64,000 bases of DNA from Agroathelia rolfsii (lineage: Eukaryota; Basidiomycota; Agaricomycetes; Amylocorticiales; Amylocorticiaceae). The stretch is from contig JABRWF010000005.1 in NCBI GenBank assembly GCA_018343915.1, positions 283,001 through 347,000 on the forward strand, written 5' to 3'. The notes under the pieces were generated by a model. That model did no database searches. It saw only the letters and a list, made by a program, of their open reading frames with translations, and was not told the DNA's origin. The position numbers were made by a program, and so were the translations under genes. Shown here piece by piece: positions 37,150-49,990 of this stretch (position 1 is its first letter; each line of letters opens with the position of its first letter).

Positions 37150-39457
37150 ATGATTGCCCATACTTTACTGATCGTTCTAGGAAGCGCTATCCTATGGGTG
37201 CTTTTGAATCTCTTAAAAGCAGTGTACTCGAAATCTGAACTCGATAATGTCCGCGGCCCAGAAAATAACTCATTTTTGGCAGGTAATTTTGTGGAAAATA
37301 GTGCTACTATCACATATGAATCACAATTTTGATTTCAAAAAGGTAATCTCGAGCAATGTTTCGCCCTCGACTCCTGGGATTGGCATGCACGAAATACGAA
37401 ACTGTTTGGTCGTGTCGCAAGACTTTGGGGGCCGTTTGGCACACGCGTTCTGTTGATATCTGATCCTGTTGCACTCCAATACCTTATCGTCGACAAAGCG
37501 TATACTCATGAACCTCCTCCTTGGTTCTCAGAGTATGTAGCTAGCTCTTCAACCTGCGCGCCTCAGCTGAGCATCATTCTACATAGAATATTGAGGATTA
37601 CTCTGGGAAATGGTCTATTAGTCGCTGGTGGTAGGCACACTAGGCTTGTTTTGTATCTCGTAACCTAATGACGCATATACTCGCCAATTCAGGGAACCGC
37701 CACAAAAAGCAGCGCAAGCTCCTAAATCCCGTATTCTCAGCAAAGCATGTGAGCTCCCTAACCCCGATGTTTTACGACATCACTCGCAAGCTCCGCAATG
37801 GCATTGCCAAGCGCGTAGCCAATGGGCCGCGAGAGCTAGACATACTCGATTGGTTCTCGCGAACGGCGCTTGAACTCATAGGTGTTGCCGGCATGGGACA
37901 CTCATTTGAGGATTTTGAACAAGATACGAGCTCTGCACCATTTACCAAGGCGGTGAAAGATTATACGTAAGTTACGCATATGAAAGACGTATATAGTCAT
38001 TCTAAATTTCGTGGATAGATCCGGCCTGAATGAACTTGTTTTCTTCGAGCAGTTGCTCCCAGTAGTCAAGAAGATAGCTCCGAACTGGATCAAACGACCG
38101 TTTGTCGAGCACGCCCCCTCCAAACGAATCAGACGGATGGTATGGCTTTACTCCTAATGTCTTTTTCAGCACAACTAATCGATTGGTAGACTCATATAGT
38201 CGACGTATTGCATGCTGCTTCTGTGGAAATATTTGACGAGAAACGGCGTAATCTCGAGGCTGGGGGCGACATTGCCGCCAGACAAATCGGCGAAGGAAAA
38301 GACATAATCAGTTATCTATGTAAGTCGTAATATAGATGCTATAGTTTATTATTGCTGATGTTTGATCTCTGGTTAGTGAGAGCAAATCAAGATGCCGCAC
38401 CGGGAGATCGCTTGTCAGAAGATGAAGTCTTGGCACAAATCATGTATGTATTGAACTTGAAACGCGTACTGGAATCGTTTTAAACATCTCATTTTTTTGT
38501 CTTAGGACGTTCTTGTTTGCTGCGTTCGATACGACCTCATCATCACTTTCGATAGTTATGCACTTATTATCTAAAAATATCGATTGGCAGAGTAAATTAC
38601 GTTCAAAGGTCACCGAAGCCCTTCAAGATGGTGATATCCCATTCGAAGTACTGAACGGCCTCCCATACCTTGATGCAGTGTGTCGCGAGACATTACGCCT
38701 GTAAGTATAGTTGAATTGGGTATTAGGAGAAATATTGATGGATATCAGCTATGCACCCGTATCTTCGATCAACCGACAGTAGGTATTTAATTCTCCAACT
38801 ATGCATTATGTGCTCATGAACTGTATAGAAACCAAGAGGAATCGGTTGTGCCTCTATCCACACCAATCATTGGGAGAAATGGCAAGGAAATGAAAAGTAT
38901 TCTTCTTCCCAAAAACACCACAATCATCATGGATTTCTCGGCATGCAACAAAGATAGGCTCATTTGGGGAGAGGATGCTCTCGAGTGGAAACCTGATAGA
39001 TGGCTAAAACCTCTTCCAGAGAGCGTTTATGCCGCGCGTGTACCGGGTATTTATGCGAATACGTAAGCATTAATCTCAATCGAAGGGTTTATTCTTTGAC
39101 CGAGAGCTGTTTCAGGATGACATTCTCTGGAGGTCCTCGAGCTTGCATGTACGTATAAGCTAAAGTTACTAGTACTCCTCAGATGATAGTATCTCACCAA
39201 TATCTACCACAGCGGTTTCAGATTTTCTCAACTCGAGATGAGTAAGTTCAAGCTCCTTCTTTCACTATTATGGAGAAACTTTACAATATTTTTTTGTAGA
39301 GGTTGTATTGGCCACTATTTTACAGGCGTTCATTTTCGAGCCTGCCAATAACAAGGAAATTAGCCTCAGGAGGTCGGCTATTATCTGTCCCCAGGTCGTG
39401 GGTGGTTCTGGAAAAGCAGAGCTACCAATCAAAGTTTCTTTGGTAAAGTATGATTGA
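37150..39457 (+). CDS. Cytochrome P450 (tandem copy 1)
   Basis: Membrane-bound heme monooxygenase, expected in the ER with a separate reductase. 13 exons and 12 short introns, all joins in frame. N-terminal anchor MIAHTLLIVLGSAILWVLLN is followed by the ELDNVRGPENNSF linker. The C-helix region reads NRHKKQRKLLNPVFSAKHV. The I-helix has FAAFDTTSSSLSIVM with the catalytic Thr. The K-helix ExxR lies in VCRETLRLYAPV, the PERF-type box in WKPDRWLKPLPESV, and the heme loop is TFSGGPRACIGFRFSQLEM with the Cys ligand. End TGA at 39455. The motifs resemble large basidiomycete P450 expansions; the family number was not assigned. It is the most divergent of the four copies. Confidence 0.93.
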
Positions 39458-40498
39458 AAGCTTCTACAATTGGCACAGGTACCTTTATATATGAGATATA
39501 AATTACATGTACTCAGCTCACTGGCAAGGCACATTCGTTCTTCAGTATCTTTACTGGATCAAACCTTGAAGAATGATGATAATTGGTGAATAAGCAAAGC
39601 CATGTTGCTTTTGTTGATAGGCCATTATTTCGTATAGTCGACCTGAAAGCATTAGCAGTCTACACTTAGCTTGACTGTTTTTGCCAAATGTTCTTGACTT
39701 GGGGTTCGAGTCAGATTTCTCAATAGATAGGCGCCCAGTCTCCGCTTCCGACCTGAGCTCGAAATTAGCGACTGCCAATCGTCCATCATGATTGGACCAT
39801 TGCCAGCGGCATGCCGTAGCTTGTTCATCCGCCAATGAGCAGTGACAAAATGAAGCCTAATTTGTTTGGCATCTAAGTTTCAAGCGTACCGATGGGGTCT
39901 TGGTATCATGGCGCCCGGCATTATGTGTCTGACGCATCCCGCAATGACATAGACCCTTATTTAGCGAGACACGGGACCATAAGTCGTAATGTTGATTGAC
40001 CATGCGGTTAACGCTTCGTGTCACTCACTTCGATCATCGTCATAAGTATGACAAGCTCGCCCAGTAAAAGGTATACAGCTCGGAGTCCTTGGTTTCCCCC
40101 GTCACTAATCTCCATATCATTCTACCGTTGCCCTATACTGTAAATGCATGTGATCTTACTATCCGAAAGTCTTGGATTTGTTTTGCGTGTGCAGGGGAAG
40201 CCGGTGTCTCCGAACTTGAATAGTATGTCTTAAGAGAAGTTTAGATAGAGCACCTTTGATAATTCTTCACATAGTCATCAGGTTCTAGAATTTATTTGCT
40301 GACCAAAATTCACACTGTCAGGTAGGCTCACTGATGCTTTTTTGCATCGTGATTCGCCGAAATTTAGGTAAACAAGGACAATGAACAATGTAATACGGCT
40401 GACGTCGCTATCTTATAATAACGAGGCTCCGGAGCTCTGGCAGTTATAAAAGGTTCAAACCGATGATACCAAGATGATCCAAGCAATTCCCCAAGGCA
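39458..40498. other. Intergenic region between P450-1 and P450-2
   Basis: About 1 kb without a supported gene. A TATAAA at 40445-40450 lies 49 bp before the P450-2 start, and an AATGTAATACGGCTGACGTC element at about 40386-40406 is echoed upstream of P450-3. Confidence 0.45.
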
Positions 40499-42842
40499 AT
40501 GTCTTCGCAGACCTCTCAGGCTTTGTTGGCAGGCTTAGCTACATGGTTACTATGGCGCTTGCTAACCAAAATATTTGCAAAGTCTGACTTGGATAATATT
40601 CGAGGCCCGAAAAGCAGCTCGCTTATTCATGGTGAGCTAACACATCGACCATGTATCCAAGAACAGGCAATTGATTTCTCGAAGGAAACATACCGGACCA
40701 CTTCGGTCCCAAATCATGGGACTGGCATGCTTACACCTTTGAAAAATTTGGGCGTGTTAAGCGGCTTTGGGGGCCATTCAATACTAAACAGCTTTGGGTA
40801 TCTGATCCTATGGCTCTTCATTACATTTTTGTAAAGGATGCACACGTATATGAGGAGCCTCACTGGGTACTCGAGTTCGTGCATCATCTATTCACGTGAT
40901 TTTTGTTCATTCTCTGAGTGTTCTACTGATCATGATCATCGATTGGTAGGAGACGCAAAATTGCCTTTGGAAATGGTCTCTTGAGCGTCACAGGTTGGTT
41001 AGACATTAGATCCCATTAGAAATCCAGGATGATGATTACTTATACAGGCGATCATCACAAGAAACAGCGAAAAATGCTCAATCCAGTGTTTTCCGTGAAA
41101 CATATGAAAATTATGATTCCGTTATTCTATGACATTATCCACAAAGTCTGCAACTCAATTACCAAGGAGGTAATAGACCAACCAAGAGAGTTAGATGTGT
41201 TGTCGTGGGTTTCAAGAACAGCACTTGAGCTTATCGGCGTCGGTGGCCTTGGCTATTCGTTTGAGTCTTTTGACAAAGACGCACAGGCATCGGAATACGC
41301 TCAAGCTGTTAAAGAATTTGCGTATGTTGATAATTTTGTCTTCCTTCATTCTTTCATTCCATTGATTTCATGAAAAGGCCGACCATGAGTAGACTGAACA
41401 CGCTTTTTCGGCTGTACCCTATGCTGAATAGATTCCTACCTGTTGCAATGAAACGATATGTATTTCGCATGATTCCCTCAAAAAAAGTGAAAAAACTGGT
41501 GTGTTGCAAAGTCTCATTCTCCGGGGTATGGTTCATTCATGATATATTCGCAGGCGAGTATAATTGATGTAATGCACCTCACATCTTGTAAAGTGCTCCA
41601 GGAGAAACTGCGAGCCCTGAAAGCTGGGGACGAAGCGACGGTTAGGCAGATTGGCGAAGGAAAGGATATTATTAGCATTTTGAGTGAGTTCTTCGTTTCA
41701 TGTATGGATGAATGCATTGTAAGTAGCCAGCCGACAGTAAGGGCAAATCAAGAAGCTGCACTGGAAGACCGTCTTCCAGATGACGAGGTCCTTGCACAGA
41801 TGTCGTACGTACCAAATCACCTCTAATTTTTGGATTTTGCAGAGAATTCACGATCATACCACCTTTTCAGCACGTTAATATTCGCTGCATTTGACAGGAC
41901 ATCATCTGCGCTATCCAGAATTATATACCTCCTTTCGCACCGTCCTGATGTCCAGGAAAAACTGCGGGCAGAAGTGACTATGGCATTGAGTAATGGTGAT
42001 ATACCATTTGAAGAACTGGTCAATCTTCCCTATCTCGAGGCGGTTTGTCGTGAAACCTTACGCGTGTAAGTGTGCCCAAATTGCACTTTATGGATCAGAC
42101 GTTTATAGTAGTTCTGTTTTATACTAGCTACCCCCCAGTCCCCGAACTCGTTAGAGAGTGAGTTTCTGCAGCTGTGATCATCAATCGAAATTACTTAAAG
42201 GCGTATTAGGTGTCTTCAGGATTCTATACTGCCCCTGTCTACACCAATCATTAGTGCCGACGGAAAGGAAATGAACTGCATTCATGTTACCAAGGGTACC
42301 AATATATTTACCGGCTTCATGGAATGCAATAGAGACAAACTCATCTGGGGCGAGGATGCTCTTGAATGGAAGCCTGGAAGATGGCTCAAACTACTCCCAG
42401 AAAGTGTTGCGACTGCACGAGTTCCGGGGGTTTATGCAAATTTGTGAGTATCAAGCTTTCTGGGCCATCGATTCACCAGACCTAACAGGTAAATCACGTC
42501 CCATGCAGAATGACATTCTCAGGGGGCAGCAGATCTTGCATGTATGTATCATTGATTCTCATTTCCAAGCAACCCACTGAAAGAACACCGATTAGTGGAT
42601 TCAAATTCTCCCAGCTCGAGATGAGTCAGTTTGAGCCCTGTTCTAGTTTATTTTCTGGATTTCTAAATGCTTATAATTTTTCAGAGGTTGTTTTGGCCGT
42701 ACTTCTTCGGTCATTTGTATTTGAACCGATCGAGGACAAGGAAATTGTATTCAACATGGCGGGTATTGTCTGGCCCCGTGTTGCTGAGGGCTCTGGAAAA
42801 CCAGAACTTCCTATGAAGGTTTCACTGGTAAAGAGCATCTAG
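40499..42842 (+). CDS. Cytochrome P450 (tandem copy 2), I-helix Thr replaced by Arg
   Basis: Same 13-exon layout as its neighbours. N-terminal anchor MSSQTSQALLAGLATWLLWR, then DLDNIRGPKSSS, SWDWHAYTFEKFGRVKRLWG and DHHKKQRKMLNPVFSVKHM. The I-helix reads IFAAFDRTSSALSRII: the position after the acidic Asp, Thr in the other three copies, is Arg (codon AGG at 41899-41901). The K-helix VCRETLRV, the PERF region WKPGRWLKLLPESV (G instead of D/E) and the heme loop TFSGGSRSCIGFKFSQLEM are present. End TAG at 42840. The frame is otherwise clean, so the protein is probably made but may have altered oxygen activation. Confidence 0.92.
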
Positions 42843-43588
42843 GATCTTTTGGGCCCCTTTTTCTTTAATTTCACCAATTTTGAATTCTTTTTGTTTCAAT
42901 TTGGAGTCAATATATCAATCAGTGCCATCGAAATACATATGATCTACATGCTGCACCATTGCGGAGCTGACCAAGGATCTTCGTCTCTCCAAGCTTAAGC
43001 GTTTAGCTTGTGATAACTCAAAGGGCTAGCCAAATGAATTGCTACTTTCGAGCCCGACTCTTTAAGCCTCAAGGTTCAAGCTCTCAACTGTAAACTTCGG
43101 AGAATTTGAAAGGAGTAAACACTGCATTGGCAGCATGAATAGTGTACACAAAAATTTCTTCTAGTACAGATTCGATTACTTGTGTTCAAGTATCCAACAC
43201 CTATTACATGTGTAGATAGTATATTATGCTTAACATATGACGTATTTACTAATAAGTGGTATCCGCATGACTCATTTACCCGGACCAAGGATACCGCTTT
43301 GAGCCGACATCGTGCCTCCTTGACGTAAAGCATCCAATTTTCTGATTAGCCTAGTCTGACTATTGGGTGACTACTGAGTGACTATCGGGTGACTCAAGTA
43401 TTCAAGCTATTATTCAAGTGTGACTTTCGCTGACTCACTTTTCACTGGGATTAATTGATGAGCTGGGAAATAATAGATGTAAACATTGTAATATGGCTGA
43501 TGTTTGACGATACTCAATAACCTTATTCAAATGTTATAAAGGTTGCCGGTGTGAGTTGACAGCTTATCCCAAGAAACACTTTACTACA
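42843..43588. promoter_or_regulatory. Upstream region of P450-3 with phased TGACT repeats
   Basis: Six TGACT motifs lie between 43357 and 43437. Four of them begin exactly 11 bp apart (43357, 43368, 43379, 43390), and two extend to the Gcn4/AP-1-type TGACTCA. A TATAAA at 43535-43540 lies 49 bp before the start. Confidence 0.5.
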
Positions 43589-45960
43589 ATGACTTCGTCC
43601 GCCTTTCAGATCTTATGGGCAAGCTTAGCTACATGGCTCCTCTGGCGTTTGTTCAGGGTAATGTTTGCGAAGTCTGACTTGAACAACATTCGAGGTCCAG
43701 AAAGGAGCTCATTTATCAGAGGTGGATCAGAGTGTCTTGTGATATGGGCCCATATCACGACACCAAAGAACTAACAGATTATATTCGATACAGGCAATAT
43801 ATTAGATAACATTGGGCCTAATTCATGGAACTGGCACGCACACACCTTTGAGAAATTTGGGCGTGTTAAGCGAGTTTGGGGACTTCTTGGCATCAAACAG
43901 CTCTGGGTATCGGATCCTCTTGCTCTTCATTACATTTTTGTCAAGGAAGCGCATTTATATGAAGAGCCAGAATGGGTATTAGAGTTCGTGAGCATTCCAC
44001 TCTCAAAAATCGCTGTTTCTACTGATCACATCTAATATTCAGAGCGCGCAAAATTGCTTTCGGAAATGGCCTACTGAGCGTTACTGGTTAGCTGCAGCCG
44101 GATCTCATGGAGACTCTGAGATGACATTTGGCAACACAGGTGACCATCACAAAAAACAACGAAAGATGCTCAATCCGGTCTTTTCAACGAAGCACATGAA
44201 GACTATGATTCCACTATTCTATGAAGTCCTTCAGAAGGTCTGCAGTGCAATAACCAAGGAGGTAATAGACCAACCGCAAGAGCTAGACATGCTCTTGTGG
44301 ATCTCAAGAACGGCGCTTGAGCTTATTGGTGTCGCTGGTCTCGGCTATTCCTTTGAGTCCTTTGACGAAGAGAAACTTCCTTCAGCCTACAGTCAAGCTG
44401 TTAAAGAATTTACGTACGCCGATCACTTCGCTTTTTTGTCGTTCTATTACTTTACTAATTTGCAGAAAAGGCCTGCTTTAAGCAGATTACTTGGGCCCAT
44501 GCGACTGATCCATCTGCAAAAAAAGTACTTGCCAGTATCTAACAGCGTCAAACGGACCTTGGTGGAAATGATCCCTTCAAAAAGGGTGAAAAACTTAGTA
44601 TGTCCGACAAATAATCTAATCAAGTTTTAAGAACCTGATTAAAAATCACTCATAGACAGACATAATCGACACTATGCATTTGACTTCTCGTCGAGTATTG
44701 GAAGAAAAATTTAGGGCTCTGAATGCTGGCGACGAAGCTACAGTTAGGCAGATAGGTGAGGGGAAGGATATCATTAGCATTTTGAGTAAGCGGGCTGTAA
44801 CCGTCATGAGTATATACCCCTTCATAACCTATTGACAGTCAGGGCAAATAGAGAAGCTGCACCTGAGGATCGCCTTCCGGATGATGAAGTCCTTGGACAG
44901 ATGTCGTATGTATTAACCTTCTTATAGTGAGTATGGCAGGCATTAACAATACCCCTACACCGATTAGGACGATGACATTTGCCGCATTCGATACGACGTC
45001 ATCTGCATTATCAAGGATCATATATTTACTCTCGCATCACCCCGATGTTCAAGACAAAGTGCGAGCAGAAGTTACCTCAGCATTACAAAACGGGAACATT
45101 CCTTTCGAAGAACTCGTTAATCTACCATACCTCGAGGCGGTTTGTCGCGAGACATTAAGAATGTATGTTTGCTCCCAAGTTAATTTTTCTCGTGGTGGCA
45201 GCATCGGCATTTACAAAAGGCTTATGTTACATTAGCTATTCACCAGTCCCTCAGCTTGCTAGAGAGTAAGTTTCATTGACATTTGTTATTATCTCTGATT
45301 GGCATTGCTCACAACTACGATAGATGTCTTCAAGATACCATATTGCCGTTGTCCACACCAATTATTGGTGCGGATGGGAAGGAAATGGACCGCATACACG
45401 TGACCAAGGGTACTAATATCTTCGCTGGTTTGATAGAATGCAACAGGGACAAGCTTATCTGGGGCGAGGATGCTCTTGAATGGAAGCCCGAACGATGGCT
45501 CAAGCCACTTCCGGAAAGCGTCGCTGCTGCGCGTGTCCCAGGAGTCTACGCAAACTTGTGAGTACTAAAACCAAGGCTTCACTCAATCACTATGCGAGGT
45601 CTGACGGGTATGTACCATCCAGAATGACGTTTTCGGGAGGAGGTAGAGCTTGCATGTGAGTGTGGTTCTGCTGCTCATAGAAAAACACCTTATTAACATT
45701 TTTTTGATCAGTGGTTTTAAATTCTCTCAGTTAGAGATGAGTGAGTTACAGGCAATTTCGTTTACTTTCGACACGTCTAGATCCTTACCAAATCCTTCCC
45801 AGAAGTTGTTTTGGCCTCATTTCTTCGGTTATTTATATTCGAACCAGCCGATGGCAAAGATATCGTGTTCAATAGGGGAGGCATTGTCTGGCCGAGTGTT
45901 GTTGGAGGCCCTGGAAGACCGGAGCTTCCTATCAAGGTTTCTCTTGTAGAGGGCGTTTAG
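43589..45960 (+). CDS. Cytochrome P450 (tandem copy 3)
   Basis: 13 exons; start MTSSAFQILWASLATWLLWR forming the membrane anchor, then DLNNIRGPERSS. Downstream: SWNWHAHTFEKFGRVKRVWG, DHHKKQRKMLNPVFSTKHM, I-helix TFAAFDTTSSALSRIIYLL with the Thr present, K-helix VCRETLRMYSPV, WKPERWLKPLPESVAAARV, and the heme loop TFSGGGRACIGFKFSQLEM. End TAG at 45958. Closest in sequence to copy 2, with matching intron phases and near-identical linkers, so these two look like the latest duplication. Confidence 0.94.
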
Positions 45961-46840
45961 TATTCGAAAAGCTTCTATTTCATTTTTCTGGTTTTCCTAC
46001 TTCCAAACGAATAATCTGAATATGATCAGAGTTACTCAGTTAGTTGATCATATAAGGCATCCAAATTTGCGATAAAGAGATAACTGTGTGTTCACTGGAA
46101 TGAGTTGCCAGCGACCGTGACTGCAGAGTATAGCTTGAATGCCGATGGGGGTCCCGGGCCGAATTGAGTAGGTTCTTAGGCTTGCCGTCAAGACCGCCGT
46201 CGGTCCGAGTAATGAATTACGTAATATGAACTTTTGCCACTAGCAATTCCTGACGGCCTCATTCAAGGGCACCGGTCACCTCGGTTTCGTCTTGCGTCAC
46301 TGGTTACTGATTACGCATCTATTCGGTTTACTTTCTCTAAAACCAAAATACGCAACAAAATATATATCAATTGATCCGAAGCTCTAAGTCGGAAAATACT
46401 AGTATTTAGTATTCAGGCCTACTCAGGGCTCTTGGGTTACACGCTCCCAAGCGCGTTGAAACATCTTGCAAAGTCTACTGGGCCGACCCGGGCATATAAT
46501 TTTAATAGGGATAAATCTCCAGTATTACGACACTCAGATCTCATTCTCACTTCTGGACCGAGTTACCGTAACCTTCCCTGGATTCCGCCTTGATACCTAT
46601 ATTCAAATCTTACTGCCCCTCGGATACCTGAGAAATAGAAGATTCTGTTATCGACTGCGTACATTGTCGGCCGGTGCTCATATCAACTATTGATCCACGA
46701 TTGAATTGAACCCACTGATAACATCAAACAATCACACTGGTGTTCTCTTATTGTCATGGTCTTCAAACTCCTATATAATTAACACGAATGCTCATGGCTG
46801 AATACATCACACAACTCAGGCGATCATTTTACCCATTCCA
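45961..46840. other. Intergenic region between P450-3 and P450-4
   Basis: No gene. TATATAA at 46773-46779, about 62 bp before the P450-4 start. Confidence 0.45.
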
Positions 46841-49206
46841 ATGTCAACTTTGATGTATCAGCTCCTACTATCTAGCTTGACTGTATGGCTACTTTGGCGT
46901 TTGGTTGCGATAGTATTCGCCAAGTCAGACTCGGACAACATTTCAGGTCCTGAGATGGATTCATTCCTTGGAGGTAAATTCAAATTTTCTTCTCGAGTCT
47001 ATGATGCCTTAGCTGGTCTTGTGCCACAAAGGAAATTTGGGAGAGTTTTTTGATCCAGATTCGTGGGATTGGCATGCACGCATGTCCAACAAATTCGGAC
47101 GTGTTGTTCGGCTCTGGGGATTATTTGGCACGAAGGAGCTCTGGATATCGGATCCTCTTGCTCTTTATCATATATTAATCAAAGACATGCACTCATTTGA
47201 AGAGCCTGAGTGGAATTTAGAGTGCGTTTCCGTCTATCTATGTACATAAAAAGTCGCGTTAATGTTTACGCGGATGCGCTTGTCTTGTAGAAGCCATAGA
47301 ATTACTCTTGGAAGTGGTGTTTTGGCTGTTGCTGGTCTGTACATATCAATACTTGTATTGGAGCATTGGATTAATGTCATTTGATACAGGCACCCGTCAC
47401 AAAAAGCACAGGAAGATGCTGAATCCAGTGTTCTCCACTACACATATAAAGCATATGGTCCCTCTGTTTTATCAGGTGGTACACAAGGTTCGCGACGCGA
47501 TCTGCAAGAAAGTAGTGAATCAGCCGCAAGAATTAGACATGTTGCTATGGGTTTCACGAACTGCCCTCGAGCTTATTGGCACTGCTGGTTTAGGTTATTC
47601 TTTCGAGACATTTGATGAACACACACCTCCTTCTCTCTACACGCAAGCCGTAAAAGAGTTTATGTAGGTTATTCCTTGATTTCATATCCAATAGGACCTA
47701 ATTTTTTTTCTAATCCATAAACAGGCCTACCTTGAATGACCTTGGTATATTTCTGAGGTTTCTGCATTTAACAAAAGGACTTGTGTCGGATAAGATGAGT
47801 CGCAAATTGGTTCAGATGATTCCTTCAAAAAAGATGAGGAAAATGGTGTGTTGTGATACCCATAAATATTTAAATATTCTTGACTAGCGTCATCCTCACG
47901 CCGTCGGATAGTTAAGTATGGTTGATTTAATGGACTCGACGTCTCGCAAGGTACTGGAAAAAAAGAAGCGGGCCCTAAACTCCGGAGATGAAGCAACCGT
48001 CAAGCAGATTGGCGAGGGAAAGGATATCATTAGTATTCTGGGTGAATTTATCTCTATCTACCTTATAATTTCCTGTGTCTTAGTAACATACTGGTAGTCA
48101 AGGCAAACCAAGACGCCACACCGGAAGACCGGTTCTCTGAGGACGAAGTTCTTGGACAGATGTCGTACGTATCCTTAATGAAACAAATTCAGCATGATGA
48201 TTTATTTTATTTTTGTTTTTATTTAAAACAATTCAGAACACTGATCTTTGCAGCATTTGACACAACCTCATCTGGACTCTCCAGGATCTTATACCTACTC
48301 TCGCGTCATCCAGACGTGCAGGAAATGTTGCGGGCGGAAGTTTCCGCGGCTTTGCACAATGGAGATATCCCTTTTGATGAACTTGTCAGCCTTCCATATC
48401 TTGATGCAGTCTGTCGAGAAACCTTACGGCTGTGAGTGTCTTTCAGTTGAGCTATCTCCAAAACCCACCATGAAGTTTACTCGTATACTTTCAGTTATCC
48501 ACCGGTCCCTATGCTTCTTCGAGAGTTAGCTCCTTCTGAATCATTGAGTTTTTCCATTATTAATCGTGCGATGCAGGACTCTTCAAGACAGTGTGCTACC
48601 TCTATCTAGGCCCATCATCGGTGTTGATGGAAAAGAGATGTCCAGTATCCACATTCCCAAGGGCACCGATATCATTATCGGGTTAATGGAATGTAACAGA
48701 GATAAACTTATTTGGGGGGAGGACGCTCTCGAATGGAAGCCTGATAGGTGGCTGAAGCCACTTCCGGAAAGCGTCGTAGCTGCACGTGTGCCTGGTGTAT
48801 ATGCAAATCTGTGAGTTTTTTTCTTAGCTTTGTTTGATCCTTTGGGGATACTAAATAGACTTGTATTCCCAGGATGACATTCTCAGGCGGTAAACGATCA
48901 TGCATGTGCGTAATATGTTGCCGTATAACTACTAAAAAAACCTTACTGATTTTATCTCATTCAGCGGTTTCAAGTTTTCCGAACTCGAAATGAGTTAGCT
49001 TTCCCGATTGCCAAGTATTCCTCAAATTCTGATCCGCCCTATTTCTAGAGGTCGTTTTAGCCGTTATCTTGCAATTGTTCGTATTTGAACCAGCCAAAGA
49101 CAAGGAAATTGTGTTCAACATGGGTGGCGTCGTCTGGCCTCGTGTTCTGGATGGCTCCGGAAAACCGGAACTGCCTATGAGGGTCTCCTTGGCAAAACCT
49201 ATCTGA
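46841..49206 (+). CDS. Cytochrome P450 (tandem copy 4)
   Basis: 13 exons; anchor MSTLMYQLLLSSLTVWLLWR, then SDSDNISGPEMDSF, SWDWHARMSNKFGRVVRLWG, TRHKKHRKMLNPVFSTTHI, I-helix IFAAFDTTSSGLSRILYLL, K-helix VCRETLRLYPPV, WKPDRWLKPLPESVVAARV, and heme loop TFSGGKRSCIGFKFSELEM. The exon after KKMRKM uses the acceptor at GATAG so that LSMVDLMDSTSRKV stays in frame. End TGA at 49204. All catalytic motifs are intact. Confidence 0.94.
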
Positions 49207-49822
49207 TGACATCCTTCAGCATGTCGTTTTACTATTTCTTGAGACTTGATATTCCATTCTCCTCCTGATATGCGGTATTCTAGCATTTAATACCATCTTC
49301 TAAACGTAGCGCTATGCCTTTATACTAGTCTATGCATTACCATATACATTGTATGCAAGCGAAGTGCCTACATATCTTGTTTCGGCACCCGAGAAAGGCT
49401 ACGCACTTGCATCATTATTTACCTTGCTCCTTTGTATGGAGCCATCGGATAGAGTTGAAGCAATTATATATCAGTATACACCAACGGGACCTAACGAAGT
49501 ACGGCCAGGGCTCCAGTACTAATCCATCCCATTTTACAATGTATTTTTCCCGATATCCATTCATACATAAAAAAAATTGACTCAAAGAAAGACTGTATAA
49601 AGGCACTTACTCGTTGGGTCGTAATAAGCCAGATAATGAGTATCCTAACCGAACCTTGCTTTTCAGGATCTCGATTATTATTAATACTTAACAAGAGACT
49701 GCACTGCATAGCTGTTCTGATGTTTCTTCAGGGCACTATAGACAACATCATGCCTCAATAGCATACCTCGTCTTGAAAACAGCTCGTTTTTTGCTAGTAG
49801 ACTCACATTACCATGATGTGGC

Positions 49823-49990
49823 AGTTGTTTTGTGTGTATTTCCACAAGCCCTCGTATTCAACTTGAAACTGACCGACAACTTGAAATAGATTCAATTCAA
49901 CATAGGAAGTATAAATGTAGCTCTAGGCTATAGGAGGCTCTCTAGGCAGCCCGGATTGCTTATTAAGGTTTCTCCAGTGAAGAGGTCTTG
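49823..49990 (+). pseudogene. Relic of the last exon of a fifth P450
   Basis: Aligns by eye with the final exon of P450-1 to P450-4: AGTTGTTTTG at its start, a CTCGTATTCAACTTGAAAC block matching the FVFEP segment, TTCAACATAGG for FNMGG, GGAGGCTCTCTAGGCAGCCC for the G-GP/SG-R/KP segment, and AAGGTTTCTCCAGTGAAGAGG for KVSLV. Frame-breaking changes are many. No upstream exons were found nearby. Confidence 0.6.
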
